A DNA stretch of 52,229 bases, taken from the NCBI GenBank assembly GCA_030638325.1, contig DAOWEV010000113.1:1-52229 (forward strand), given 5' to 3'. Origin of the DNA: Bacteroidales bacterium. Its GTDB lineage: Bacteria; Bacteroidota; Bacteroidia; Bacteroidales; JAGOPY01. The translations under genes were made by a program, and so were the position numbers. Below the pieces are notes generated by a model. It worked only from the letters and a program-made list of their open reading frames with translations, made no database searches and was not told the DNA's origin. This document shows, piece after piece, positions 15,568 to 24,675 of this stretch (position 1 is its first letter; every line of letters begins with the position of its first letter).

Positions 15568-17733
15568 ATGGTCAAAAAAGTAACCTCAAAAAAGAAAAGA
15601 AGGCCGAAAGGAAAAAATGCTTTTACCGAAAGTGTATTAGCCATTTTTGCAAACAGTCCGCTCAGGGCTTTTAACTACAAACAAGTTGCTGCCCAATTGA
15701 GAATCTCCGATAAAGCCAGCAAGGACCTGGTGAATACAATTTTGGTCGAACTGCTTGAAAGCGGGACGATCATTGAACTGAAGCCTGGTAAATATAAACT
15801 CCATGAAAAACATCTGGATCCCGGCCATGCCAGCCAGTACATTACAGGCATCGTTGATATGAAACAAACCGGAAAGGCTTACATCCTGAATGATGAGGGA
15901 GGGGAAGACATTTTTATTTCCGCCAACAACACCTATCATTCTTTAAACGGAGACCGGGTCAAAGTCTTTCTTTTTCCGAAAAGAAAAGGCCGGAAAACGG
16001 AAGGCCAGATCATCGAGATATTGCAGCGTGCCAAAAAACAATATGTCGGAACCCTTGCTATATCAAAGCAATTTGGGTTTCTTATCCCGGATCATAAGTC
16101 CATGCCGATGGATATCTTCATCCCGTTAAAAGAGTTGAAAGGCGCCCGCAACGGTCAAAAAGCCATAGCCCGGATCTCCGAGTGGCCCGAGCATTCCAAA
16201 AACCCCTTTGGAACCATCGTGAAAGTGCTGGGAACACCTGGCGACAATGAGGTGGAGATGCAATCTATCCTGGCAGAATATGATTTCCCGCTTTCTTTCC
16301 CCGACAACGTGACAAAAGAAGCCCTTAAAATCAAACAGGATATCAGCCGCAGAGAGATCGCTAACAGAAAAGATTTCAGAGACGTTTTTACCATAACTAT
16401 AGACCCGCCTGATGCTAAAGATTTTGATGATGCATTATCGTTACGTCCTTTAGAAAACGGGCATTACGAAGTGGGTATCCATATTGCAGATGTATCATTT
16501 TATGTGCCGCAGGATGGCATCATTGACAAAGAGGCCTTTAAACGGGCCACATCTATTTACATGGTCGACAGGGTGATCCCTATGCTTCCGGAAGAGCTTT
16601 CAAACAATATCTGTTCGCTGTCTCCAAATGATGATAAATTATGTTTCTCTATGGTCTTTGAGCTGGATGACAACGCCCGGATCCATGATCAGTGGATTGG
16701 CCGTACCCTGATCAACTCTAACCGGAGATTCAACTATGAAGAGGTACAGGGTATTATTGAAAGCGGCAACGGGGAATATTCCAAAGAAATTCTCATTTTA
16801 CATGATCTTGCTTCAAAACTCCGGGAGGAGCGATTTCGAAACGGCTCATTCAACTTTGAAACACAGGAAGTAAAATTCACACTGGATGAGAAAGGTAAAC
16901 CTTTAAGTGTTTATATCAAGGAACAGAAAGAGTCGAACAAGCTTGTTGAAGACTTTATGTTGCTGGCCAACAGACGGGTGGCTGAATTGATCGGGAAAGT
17001 AACGGGCAAATATAAGCCCAGGACTTTCATTTACCGGATCCATGATACCCCAAACCTTGAAAAACTGCAAAATTTCTCACAGTTTCTTAAAAAGTTAGGT
17101 TATAAACTCAATGTCAGCAACAGGAAAAGCCTGGCCACCTCTTTTAATAGTCTTTTCAGGCAGATCGAAGGCAAGGGGGAGCAGAATATGATAGAAACCA
17201 TTGCCATCCGCACCATGTCGAAAGCTGTTTATAGTACCGTAAATATCGGTCATTATGGTTTGGCTTTTAATCATTATACTCATTTCACTTCGCCCATCCG
17301 CAGGTATCCCGACTTGATAGTACATCGTTTACTGACAAGATACCTCGATAACAAACACTCGGTAAACCAGGAAGAATACGAAAAGAAATGCGAATATGCT
17401 TCTGAGATGGAACGAAAGGCCATTGATGCAGAGCGCGAATCCATCAAATACAAACAGGCCGAATATCTGCTGGATAAAATCGGCCAGGAGTTCGAAGGCC
17501 TTATCTCAGGGGTGAGCAAATGGGGCATTTTTGTTGAGCTGATCGGTAGTAAAAGCGAAGGAATGGTACGGTTGAGTGATCTTATGGATGATTTTTATTA
17601 CCTCGATGAAGAAAATTATATGGTCATAGGAAATCGTTACGGGCACCAGTATAAACTTGGGGACCGGGTCAGTATCAGGGTGAAGAAGATCGACTTGTCC
17701 AGAAAGGAGATGGATTTTGAAATGCTGGATTAA
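15568..17733 (+). CDS. rnr: Ribonuclease R
   Basis: The 721-residue 3'-5' exoribonuclease has a basic N-terminus with a winged-helix-like segment, cold-shock/OB domains, and the RNB catalytic core with DPPDAKDFDDALS near residue 279 holding the magnesium-binding aspartates. Further RNB motifs are HIADVSFYV and FTSPIRRYPDL. A C-terminal S1 RNA-binding domain (FEGLISGVSKWGIFVEL) completes the protein. It degrades structured RNA. Length is normal. It converges at a distance with the PepSY gene. Confidence 0.96.
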   Translation: MVKKVTSKKKRRPKGKNAFTESVLAIFANSPLRAFNYKQVAAQLRISDKASKDLVNTILVELLESGTIIELKPGKYKLHEKHLDPGHASQYITGIVDMKQTGKAYILNDEGGEDIFISANNTYHSLNGDRVKVFLFPKRKGRKTEGQIIEILQRAKKQYVGTLAISKQFGFLIPDHKSMPMDIFIPLKELKGARNGQKAIARISEWPEHSKNPFGTIVKVLGTPGDNEVEMQSILAEYDFPLSFPDNVTKEALKIKQDISRREIANRKDFRDVFTITIDPPDAKDFDDALSLRPLENGHYEVGIHIADVSFYVPQDGIIDKEAFKRATSIYMVDRVIPMLPEELSNNICSLSPNDDKLCFSMVFELDDNARIHDQWIGRTLINSNRRFNYEEVQGIIESGNGEYSKEILILHDLASKLREERFRNGSFNFETQEVKFTLDEKGKPLSVYIKEQKESNKLVEDFMLLANRRVAELIGKVTGKYKPRTFIYRIHDTPNLEKLQNFSQFLKKLGYKLNVSNRKSLATSFNSLFRQIEGKGEQNMIETIAIRTMSKAVYSTVNIGHYGLAFNHYTHFTSPIRRYPDLIVHRLLTRYLDNKHSVNQEEYEKKCEYASEMERKAIDAERESIKYKQAEYLLDKIGQEFEGLISGVSKWGIFVELIGSKSEGMVRLSDLMDDFYYLDEENYMVIGNRYGHQYKLGDRVSIRVKKIDLSRKEMDFEMLD

Positions 17734-17924
17734 GAGACTGTTTTCTTTGATAAAAGAGAGACGATCAATCCGGCAACCGGACTGAACATCATGCAGATAA
17801 AAAAAGACCATTCTTCCCCTATTTTTCTCTTCTTTCCTATTCTTTCAGAAATGACGATAGAGAAGGTATACCAGGCAATAAATAAAACTGTAATAGAATA
17901 TATATTCACTTTAATTTCTTTAAT

Positions 17925-18040
17925 TTTAATTAGAAATCCACCTTTTTTGATAACTGGAATATTGGAATGCTGGAATGTTGGAATAATGCAGGGTTATCAT
18001 TATGTTTTTCATCCATTCCATTCTTCCACTCTCCTGTCCG
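17925..18040. repeat. AAATCCACC-type dispersed element, copy A
   Basis: The left end AATTAGAAATCCACC is followed by TTTTTTGATAACTGG, then by 8-nt units GGAATATT, GGAATGCT, GGAATGTT, GGAATAAT, then CAGGGTTA and a TTTTTCATCC-CATTCC arm that can pair back. Copy B at 24.4 kb has the same order of parts. The preceding stretch 17734-17924 shows no gene. The element ends at the PepSY stop codon. Confidence 0.6.
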
Positions 18041-18604
18041 TTAGTAAAAATATATCAACAAGAAAACAATCGGGATGAGGATCCCCAGGACCGTCATCCA
18101 GGCTCCTCTTTTGGTAATGCCTTTCCTGCCTCTTACCAGAAATAATCCTGTGATGGCCACGATTATCAGCGCACCACAAAAGATGTCCGAAAACCATGTC
18201 CAGTATTTTATGGGATCGTAATGCAGGTAATTTACTTCACTGAATACCGGACGCCTCACAGCCCTTTCAATGAGTCCTTCTCCGGAATTGATATCGATGT
18301 AGATAGATCCTCCTTTCAGAAATATCTTTAATATTTCCGGATTTGGAAAATAATGGTTTTTATAGTATTTGTCCATGTCATACTCCCGGATCAGTGATTT
18401 CACTTCATCTGAAGAGATATCCGAACTGATTTGCTCCGGATGGGATATTTGAATATCCATTGTTGTGATAATGTAGTTCGGGTTCCAGTCTTCAAGGTGA
18501 TTCAGGGCAATACCCGATAAAGAGTAAATGATCGTCATCCCGAAAAACAAGTATCCGAAATCACGGTGAACCACCCTAAACCATTTTCTCCATTTAAACT
18601 TCAT
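18041..18604 (-). CDS. PepSY-associated transmembrane protein
   Basis: The 187-residue protein has an N-terminal helix (FRVVHRDFGYLFFGMTIIYSLSGIALN) with an HRDxG motif, a periplasmic middle part, and two further helices near the C-terminus (SDIFCGALIIVAITGLFLV and a last one ending in LLIYFY). This is the PepSY_TM-like layout found in iron/heme-linked membrane reductases. A longer GTG start at 18613 exists, but MKFKWRKW at 18604 is the better start. It lies downstream of the OB-fold gene on the same strand, separated by a terminator. Confidence 0.8.
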   Translation of the reverse strand: MKFKWRKWFRVVHRDFGYLFFGMTIIYSLSGIALNHLEDWNPNYIITTMDIQISHPEQISSDISSDEVKSLIREYDMDKYYKNHYFPNPEILKIFLKGGSIYIDINSGEGLIERAVRRPVFSEVNYLHYDPIKYWTWFSDIFCGALIIVAITGLFLVRGRKGITKRGAWMTVLGILIPIVFLLIYFY

Positions 18605-18628
18605 TCCTGGCACAATTAAAGATATAAA

Positions 18629-18656
18629 AAGACGGGGTTGAAAACAGCCCCGTCTT
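18629..18656 (-). terminator. Rho-independent terminator of the OB-fold gene
   Basis: AAGACGGGG pairs with CCCCGTCTT (9 bp, GC-rich). On the minus strand the stem is followed by TTTTTAT. It lies just downstream of the gene ending at 18686. Confidence 0.85.
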
Positions 18657-18685
18657 GTAAACTAATCTTTGAGATCGTTTAAAAG

Positions 18686-19156
18686 CTATTTTTCAATCAC
18701 CTGGTACTCCTGACAAAGAATCGAGTATTGTTTTTTATGATACATCCCTTCATGCTCTTCATCGTCTTCGTGTTCTTTACCGTTTTTATGTTCGCCATCG
18801 CCCTTTGGCATATCCTCTTCAATGACTTCAACAATACCTTTTACCTCGATAGTACTGCCTTCAAGTTCAGGAGGAAATGCGGCTACGTTTTCTGCGGGTA
18901 CGATTTTTACCTGTATATCCGGATTGCCTGACATGATGAACATTTTTTCGCCACCATGTTTGCAGACATGAGCTACCATTCCCTTGATTTCTACGGCCTG
19001 GCCAACCAGCTCCGGTGCCTTTGCATGAAAATCATTTACTTCAATGAGTACTGGTTTAACTTTTGATTTACTCTTAATTTTCTGAGCATCAATGCTCTGG
19101 CTTGTAAAAAGCAATAAAACTAATGCTGATAATAATACTTTTTTAATACGTTTCAT
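18686..19156 (-). CDS. Periplasmic OB-fold-like protein with His-rich segment
   Basis: The 156-residue protein has a signal peptide ending at IDAQ. A compact domain follows (APELVGQAVEIKGMVAHVCKHGGEKMFIMSGNPDIQVKIVP...LEGSTIEVKGIVEVI), whose alternating strands and VEIKGxV pattern resemble OB-fold proteins of the tRNA_anti-like/DUF4920 type. The motif HVCKHGG and the late EHKNGKEHEDDEEHEGMYHKK could bind metal. The function is unknown. Its neighbour is the PepSY membrane protein, which hints at metal or heme handling, but this is inference. Confidence 0.75.
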   Translation of the reverse strand: MKRIKKVLLSALVLLLFTSQSIDAQKIKSKSKVKPVLIEVNDFHAKAPELVGQAVEIKGMVAHVCKHGGEKMFIMSGNPDIQVKIVPAENVAAFPPELEGSTIEVKGIVEVIEEDMPKGDGEHKNGKEHEDDEEHEGMYHKKQYSILCQEYQVIEK

Positions 19157-19245
19157 AATGGTTTTTTAATTTATAGTTTATCGATAAAAAAATTTCTGAG
19201 CGGTAAAGATATAATTTTTATCCTTGTTGCTCTTTATGATATTTA

Positions 19246-20784
19246 TCAGTATTTTTCCAGAACCCGGATCTTTATCCCGTCATATTTAATTTCTTTTCCG
19301 TTTTTGTATGAAATGATGAGAAAAGGTGTTCCGTCATAATTATAAGATATCCAGTCTCCTTCTTTTCTGCCCATAATATATTCTCCGGCATCTTTTCTCT
19401 TTCCGTTGTCCCAGTAGTACGTATGTTGGCCATGGGGATTATCTTCAACAAATCTTCCCTCAAACCGCAATACTTCAGCAACTCCATATTCTTTGGGAAT
19501 CCAGTAATATTTCCATAAACCACTCCTCATTCCTTCCACATAACCTCCTTCGATACGTGCGTCACCTGTAACATATGACCAATCCCCGTCTTCAAGACCA
19601 TCAATATATTCCCCCCGGGTTATTACTTCTCCTTCTTCACTATACTCTGTCATTGTCCCATCCAGCCGGCCCAGATAATAGTATTCTTCCCTGAGTATTT
19701 CTCCGGATCCATAATACCACCACCACTCTCCATCAGGCTGGCCTTCTTTATTATAGCTTCCTTCCTGTTCAAGTTTTCCATTTTTATGATAATATTTCCA
19801 GGGGCCATTTTTAACATCTTTATCATATTTTCCTTCGGCTCTCAAATTACCTTCATCATAATACTCTTTCCAAAATCCGTCCCGTTCTCCTTTTTCAGTA
19901 ACAATACCCTCTCCAATGATTATGCCGTTTTTGAAAATATAGGATCTTTCAATGGATCCGTCAGGTGCATATTCTCTTCTGATCCCTTCCGGTTTGCCTT
20001 CTTTATTGTACATAGCTACAATTTTTACTTTACCATCCGGGTAAAAATCCTTCTTAACATCAAGTTTAACAAGCTCTCTGGCATCTTCTTTCTTTACGCC
20101 ATCAATAAATTTAGCAGTTGTGATCAAATCACCATTAACATCATAATCTTTAAAATAGCCGTCTTCCAATCCATGCTTATAAATCCCTTCCTGTCTCAGG
20201 ATGCCATTGCTATAAAAATATTTCCATTTACCATGCTTACGCTTGTTGTTATCGTACCTGTTAATCTTTTCCCTGGCAACGATAAAGCCGCTTTTATATG
20301 TGATCAGTGTTATGATCCTGCCATTTTTAGCATACTCTTTTGCCATACCCTCCTCAAGGCCATCTATAAAATTTACTTTCTTTTTCAGTTTTCCATCGGT
20401 ATAGTACCATGATGTAATTCCCTGTTTTATGTCATTCACGAAATTTTCTTCAATAATTTCATCTTCCCGGTATGTTTTTCTTACCCCATACTTTTTTCCG
20501 TTCAAATAATTTATTTCCATTTTAATTTTTCCCTGATCATCATAAAATTTCCAGGTACTGTCTAACTCAAAGTTTTTTCTGTTGCCTTCCGAAACCAATA
20601 TTTCTTCTTCATTAAATGTTTTCCAATATCCATCCGGCTTACCTTCACGCATATTACCTTCACTTGAAATTTTTCCATTTTCATGATAAAAAATATTATA
20701 TCCATTTGGGTTTATCTGGCTTTTTATTAACAGCGGAAAACAGGAAAAACACAAAAAGATAAATATGACCGGAAAATATTTCAT
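19246..20784 (-). CDS. Secreted MORN_2 (YwqK-type) repeat protein
   Basis: The 512-residue product has a signal peptide and then about fifteen degenerate repeats of the form G-x-W-x-x-Y-x-x-x-G-K-L-x-x-E-G-x-Y (for example HGKWKYFYSNGILRQEGIYK and NGPWKYYHKNGKLEQEGSYN). These are MORN_2 repeats of the YwqK family. Such proteins are often labelled antitoxin from the Bacillus YwqK pair, but no toxin gene is adjacent, and a surface or periplasmic structural role is as likely. The frame extends upstream to 20820, yet those 12 codons (MNRALLNN...) lie within a repeat that also occurs at 30 kb. I therefore start at ATG 20784. Confidence 0.85.
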   Translation of the reverse strand: MKYFPVIFIFLCFSCFPLLIKSQINPNGYNIFYHENGKISSEGNMREGKPDGYWKTFNEEEILVSEGNRKNFELDSTWKFYDDQGKIKMEINYLNGKKYGVRKTYREDEIIEENFVNDIKQGITSWYYTDGKLKKKVNFIDGLEEGMAKEYAKNGRIITLITYKSGFIVAREKINRYDNNKRKHGKWKYFYSNGILRQEGIYKHGLEDGYFKDYDVNGDLITTAKFIDGVKKEDARELVKLDVKKDFYPDGKVKIVAMYNKEGKPEGIRREYAPDGSIERSYIFKNGIIIGEGIVTEKGERDGFWKEYYDEGNLRAEGKYDKDVKNGPWKYYHKNGKLEQEGSYNKEGQPDGEWWWYYGSGEILREEYYYLGRLDGTMTEYSEEGEVITRGEYIDGLEDGDWSYVTGDARIEGGYVEGMRSGLWKYYWIPKEYGVAEVLRFEGRFVEDNPHGQHTYYWDNGKRKDAGEYIMGRKEGDWISYNYDGTPFLIISYKNGKEIKYDGIKIRVLEKY

Positions 20785-20792
20785 TATCAGCT

Positions 20793-20994
20793 CGTTATTA
20801 TTTAGTAATGCTCTATTCATGTCTCTGTTGTCATTTGCTTCGCTGTCATTCGATTGTCATTTGCTTCGCGTCATTTTAATAACCATTGAATGACCATTGA
20901 ATGACTACTGAATGACTATCAATGACCATTAAATGACTTATTTATGATAAAATAAACTAATGTATACAAATTTATTAACCACCTAAATAGTTAC
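20793..20994 (-). repeat. Promoter/leader repeat, copy 1 (202 bp)
   Basis: The reverse complement of this segment matches 29984-30164 along its whole length, from GTAACTATTTAGGTGGTTAA to ATGAATAGAGC and ATTATTTAGC/TAATG-type ends, with substitutions and a different number of internal units. It ends 9 bases before the ATG of the MORN gene, in the same orientation as that gene. It contains TAAATTTG (plus-strand 20967-20974), five or six GTCATT-type units, and four AATGAC units that can pair with them. Confidence 0.88.
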
Positions 20995-21002
20995 GTCAGT
21001 TC

Positions 21003-21968
21003 TTATATAATATTTAGTTTTTTTGATATTTCAAGCATTCTATCAATCGGTAACCTGGATTTATTAATAGTTTCATCGCTTAATGTGATCTCTGGTAATA
21101 AATTATCCAGACATAAATAAAGTTTTTCCATTGTATTTTTTTTCATGTAAGGACAATCGTTACATGAGCAATTTTCATCCGTTGGCACAATGATAAATTT
21201 CTTATCAGGTGATTCTTTTCTCATCTGGTGTAAGATACCTGTCTCAGTGGCTACTATAAATTTTTTAGATTTATCATTCATTGTAAATTTTAACATGGCA
21301 GTGGTGGATCCCACAAAATCCGCCAATTCCAGTAACTGGGCTTTACATTCGGGGTGAGCTATCAATTTAGCATCCGGGTGATCCATCTTCAGTTTGATAA
21401 CAGCTTCCGTATTAAGAATATCATGAACTTCACAGGTTCCGTCCCATAAAACCATATTTCTGCCGGTAATTCTGTTAACATACCCACCCAGGTTCTTATC
21501 AGGAGCAAAAATAATATTCTGATCCTTCGAAAAAGATTCAACAATAGCCACTGCATTTGAAGAAGTACAGATAACATCCGACATCGTTTTTATGTCGGCC
21601 GTACAGTTTATATAAGAAATCACAATATGATCAGGATATTTTTCCTTAAATTTACCGAACTCCAGTGGTGGACAAGACTCTGCCAGTGAACAACCAGCTT
21701 CCAGATCGGGTAGTAAAACCTTTGTATCAGGATTCAGTATCTTGGCAGTTTCAGCCATGAAATGAACGCCAGCAAAAACAATGATCTCAGCTTCAGATTC
21801 CAGGGCCTTTTGTGCCAGTCCAAGGCTGTCTCCAACATAATCTGCAATATCCTGTATTTCAGAAATTTGATAAAAATGAGCTAATAAGATTGCATTTTTT
21901 TCTTTCTTGAGTTTTAAAAATTCTGCTCTGTAATCAATATCTTTGTTAAGGTTACCCTCCATAATCAT
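21003..21968 (-). CDS. nadA: Quinolinate synthase
   Basis: The roughly 320-residue protein condenses iminoaspartate with dihydroxyacetone phosphate to quinolinate for NAD synthesis. The [4Fe-4S] ligands are recognisable in GCSLAESCPP, GTCEVH and the C-terminal CSCNDCPYM. LLAHFYQ near the start and VICTSSNAV are further family motifs. The frame continues upstream to 22034, but those 22 codons translate a GGAATATT-type octamer repeat. ATG at 21968 or 21962 is the likely start. nadB and nadC are not in the window. The gene is the first one inside the segment bounded by the inverted 190 bp repeats. Confidence 0.94.
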   Translation of the reverse strand: MIMEGNLNKDIDYRAEFLKLKKEKNAILLAHFYQISEIQDIADYVGDSLGLAQKALESEAEIIVFAGVHFMAETAKILNPDTKVLLPDLEAGCSLAESCPPLEFGKFKEKYPDHIVISYINCTADIKTMSDVICTSSNAVAIVESFSKDQNIIFAPDKNLGGYVNRITGRNMVLWDGTCEVHDILNTEAVIKLKMDHPDAKLIAHPECKAQLLELADFVGSTTAMLKFTMNDKSKKFIVATETGILHQMRKESPDKKFIIVPTDENCSCNDCPYMKKNTMEKLYLCLDNLLPEITLSDETINKSRLPIDRMLEISKKLNII

Positions 21969-22034
21969 CTTATTTTGTTCTTTTTTTAATATATGTTTTT
22001 CTTCCATCATTCCAATATTCCATTGTTCTATCAT

Positions 22035-22519
22035 TCGACGGTAAAATTACTACTTCTCTTTTTATTAGATTTTTGAACAATACATTAAATAATAATTATT
22101 TTATAAATATTATATTATATTATTATAAACTGTTGAATACTTGAATAATTAAATGAGTTTTTTCTTGACTTTTTGACTTATTCTTAATTATCAACAATTA
22201 TATTAAAGTAATATTTTATGAGTTATTGTTTTAAAGTCGATTATGTTATTATGAACAGTGTATTAATAAAATACAATGTTGAAACTTTTTAGTGAGAAGG
22301 AGCCTTATAAAATCTTAATTTATAGTTGAGAAAAAAGAATAAAACACTGTAATTTTTGAATAATGAATAAATTCATTATAAATATTTAATATTTAATTAA
22401 ATACAAACAAAGATAAACAGTTATGAACATTTTTTTGTTGAAAATTATAAATTTTTGAAATTGAAGGATATGATTACTCCTGCTTAATTATATACTTTTG
22501 TATTAAACAACTATCCATC
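22035..22519. other. Very A/T-rich divergent gap between nadA and rpiB
   Basis: This 485-base gap is strikingly poor in G and C compared with the rest of the window. It contains TTATCAACA at 22188-22196 and two identical TTATGAACA sites at 22249-22257 and 22431-22439, all on the plus strand. These differ from the DnaA box TTATCCACA by one or two bases. It must hold the promoters of the two divergent genes. No gene or RNA is visible. An unwinding or origin role is possible but unsupported by more than this. Confidence 0.4.
22493..22500 (+). promoter_or_regulatory. Candidate -7 box for rpiB
   Basis: TACTTTTG matches TAnnTTTG and lies 19 bases before the ATG at 22520. No -33 box at the right spacing. 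Confidence 0.35.
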
Positions 22520-22972
22520 ATGTTTGATAAATCGAGAACTTTACCATTGGCCTGTGATCATGGAGGTTTTGATATGAAGGAATTCATTATGAAAAGACTC
22601 CTTGAAGATGGTTATAAGGTGAAGGATTTCGGTACTTTTTCAAATAAGAGCGTTGATTATCCTGATTTTGTACATCCTTTGGCAAAGGCTGTTAGTGAGG
22701 ATGAATATAATATAGGCATCATCATATGTGGAAGCGGTAACGGAGCTCAGATGACGGCTAACAAGTATGATAATGTAAGGGCTGCATTATGCTGGAATGA
22801 AGAATTAACAACTTTGGCAAGGCAGCATAATAATGCTAACATATTATCCTTGCCCGGGCGGTTTCTTGATTTTAAAAAGGCCTTCAAAATGGTCAAGATC
22901 TTTTTAAATACCGGTTTCGAAGGAGGCAGACATACTCGCAGGGTTGATAAAATCAATGAGATATTAGAATAG
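22520..22972 (+). CDS. rpiB: Ribose 5-phosphate isomerase B
   Basis: The 150-residue RpiB/LacAB-family protein interconverts ribose 5-phosphate and ribulose 5-phosphate in the pentose phosphate pathway. Visible motifs are ACDHGGF with Asp13-His14, the active-site Cys70 in CGSGNGAQMTANK, and RQHNNAN with His103. Length is typical. lutB follows 47 bases later on the same strand; between them lies a lone right end of the AAATCCACC-type repeat. Confidence 0.95.
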   Translation: MFDKSRTLPLACDHGGFDMKEFIMKRLLEDGYKVKDFGTFSNKSVDYPDFVHPLAKAVSEDEYNIGIIICGSGNGAQMTANKYDNVRAALCWNEELTTLARQHNNANILSLPGRFLDFKKAFKMVKIFLNTGFEGGRHTRRVDKINEILE

Positions 22973-23016
22973 TGAAATCAAAGCCACTTTCTTAGAAGAT
23001 GGATATTTACTGGTAA
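22973..23016. repeat. Solo right end of the AAATCCACC-type element (copy E)
   Basis: AAATCAAAGCCACTTTCTTAGAAGATGGATATTTACT-like sequence matches the right end of copy B (CAAAGCCACCTTCTAAGAGGGTGGATTTTTACT-like) with few changes. There is no matching left end, so it is a truncated copy in the rpiB-lutB gap. Confidence 0.55.
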
Positions 23017-23019
23017 AAT

Positions 23020-24393
23020 ATGTCGGAACTTCAAAGAAAATTTTTGAAAGATGCTGAAAAGATTGCATTTGATCTGGAACACAGAAAAATTATTAAATTT
23101 AATATATCAAAGTATGATCAGGCCGTAATTGATGGAAAGAAACAGTTCAGGGATATAGATTTAGCCAAGAAAAGAGCAGCAAATCTCAAACACAGGATGA
23201 TCAACGACCTTGAAAAACACCTGATAGAATTTGAGGTTAATTTTGAAAAAAGAGGAGGAAAGGTAATATGGACTCAAAACAAAAAGGAAGCCAATAAAGA
23301 AATACTTGCAATACTGAAAAAAGCGAAGGCAACAACTGTTGTCAAATCCAAATCGATGCTTACCGAAGAACTGAGTTTAAATGATGTTCTTGAAAAGAAA
23401 AAAATAGAAGTCTTTGAAACCGACCTTGGCGAGTTCATAGTTCAGGTTGCCGGAGAAAAACCATATCATATTGTAACACCGGCAATGCACAAGTCTAAGG
23501 AAGATATAGCAAAACTTTTTCACGAAAAATTCAACACTCCTGAAACAGCTACTCCAGGCGAGATAACCTCTTTTGTCAGAAAATATATGCGGCAAAAGTT
23601 TATCAAAGCAGATGTGGGTATCACCGGCGCTAATTTTCTGATTGCGGATGTAGGAGGCATAGGCCTTACAGAAAACGAAGGCAATGGCATAATGAGTTTT
23701 TCATTTCCGCGGATCCATATTGTTGTGGTTGGTATTGAAAAGCTTATTCCTTCTATAAACGACTTGCATTTACTCTGGCCACTGCTGTCCACATTTGGAA
23801 CAGGACAAAATGTTACGGCATATAACAGTATTGTTTCAGGGCCCATGCAGGAGGGAGAAACTGACGGTCCTGAAGAAATGTATGTTGTTTTAATAGATAA
23901 TGGAAGAACCGATGTTTTAAAACAGGAGAGACAACGACGAGCGATGTCCTGTATACGATGTGGAGCGTGCCTGAATGTTTGCCCAATCTACAGGAATATT
24001 GGTGGATTTACATATAATACGGTTTACAGCGGACCAATAGGATCGGTGATAAACCCTTATTTAAAAGGACTTAGTGAATATAAACACTTGAGTTTTGCTT
24101 CTTCACTCTGTGGAAAATGTACTGAGGTTTGCCCGGTGAAAATACCAATTCACGAACTATTGCTCGTAAATAGAAATGATGCAGTGAAAAAAGGCTTGAC
24201 TTCCGGTTCAGAGAGGTTCATTTATAAGAATATGAAGAAAGTATTGATGAAGCGTAAGTTGATGAACATGGGCGGAAGAAAATTAAAAAATACTATGTTA
24301 AAGCAATTCTTTTCCAAATCCTGGGGCCCCAGAAGAGATATGCCGGTAATTCAATCAAAATCATTTAACCAGCTGTGGAAAAATAAAAACTAA
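23020..24393 (+). CDS. lutB: Lactate-utilisation iron-sulfur protein LutB
   Basis: The 457-residue protein has an N-terminal LUD domain (residues about 60-300, with VGITGANFLIADVGGIGLTENEGN) followed by two ferredoxin-type clusters. Cys311-Cys314-Cys317-Cys321 lie in CIRCGACLNVCP and Cys364-Cys367-Cys371 in CGKCTEVCPVKIP. LutB works with LutA and LutC in oxidising L-lactate to pyruvate, passing electrons onward. Neither partner is adjacent here, which is unusual for the lutABC arrangement. They may be encoded elsewhere. Confidence 0.93.
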   Translation: MSELQRKFLKDAEKIAFDLEHRKIIKFNISKYDQAVIDGKKQFRDIDLAKKRAANLKHRMINDLEKHLIEFEVNFEKRGGKVIWTQNKKEANKEILAILKKAKATTVVKSKSMLTEELSLNDVLEKKKIEVFETDLGEFIVQVAGEKPYHIVTPAMHKSKEDIAKLFHEKFNTPETATPGEITSFVRKYMRQKFIKADVGITGANFLIADVGGIGLTENEGNGIMSFSFPRIHIVVVGIEKLIPSINDLHLLWPLLSTFGTGQNVTAYNSIVSGPMQEGETDGPEEMYVVLIDNGRTDVLKQERQRRAMSCIRCGACLNVCPIYRNIGGFTYNTVYSGPIGSVINPYLKGLSEYKHLSFASSLCGKCTEVCPVKIPIHELLLVNRNDAVKKGLTSGSERFIYKNMKKVLMKRKLMNMGGRKLKNTMLKQFFSKSWGPRRDMPVIQSKSFNQLWKNKN

Positions 24394-24640
24394 AAATAGC
24401 CACAGATTCACAGATTTAATTTGAATTAGAAATCCACCTTCTTTGATGGTGGTTATGTTCTTATTTGTTATACATGATAAGAATTATTGGAATATTGGAA
24501 TAATACAGGGTTACTAAAACATTTTTCATCCAATATTCCATCTTTCCATCATTCAGCGCCCTATGGGTGCAATTCAAAGCCACCTTCTAAGAGGGTGGAT
24601 TTTTACTTTTGAAAAATCTGTGAATCTGTGGCATATTTTT
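24392..24640. mobile_element. AAATCCACC-type element with outer inverted repeats, copy B
   Basis: GCCACAGATTCACAGATTT at 24399-24417 is perfectly inverted at 24614-24632, and flanking AAAAATA bases also match. Inside these lie two hairpin ends, AAATCCACCTTCTTTGATGG on the left and its inverted relative on the right (GCCACC...GGGTGGATTTTTA). A central GGAATATT/AATATTCC stem completes the element. It has no ORF. The right hairpin followed by ATTTTTA also has the form of an intrinsic terminator for lutB. Confidence 0.75.
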
Positions 24641-24675
24641 CAAATTTTTTAGATAAATGTCTTTTCAGTCCGGGT

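Noticed and set aside
19246..20820. Toxin-antitoxin system, because YwqK-type MORN proteins are often labelled antitoxins
   Set aside because: The protein is large and secreted and there is no small toxin gene beside it.
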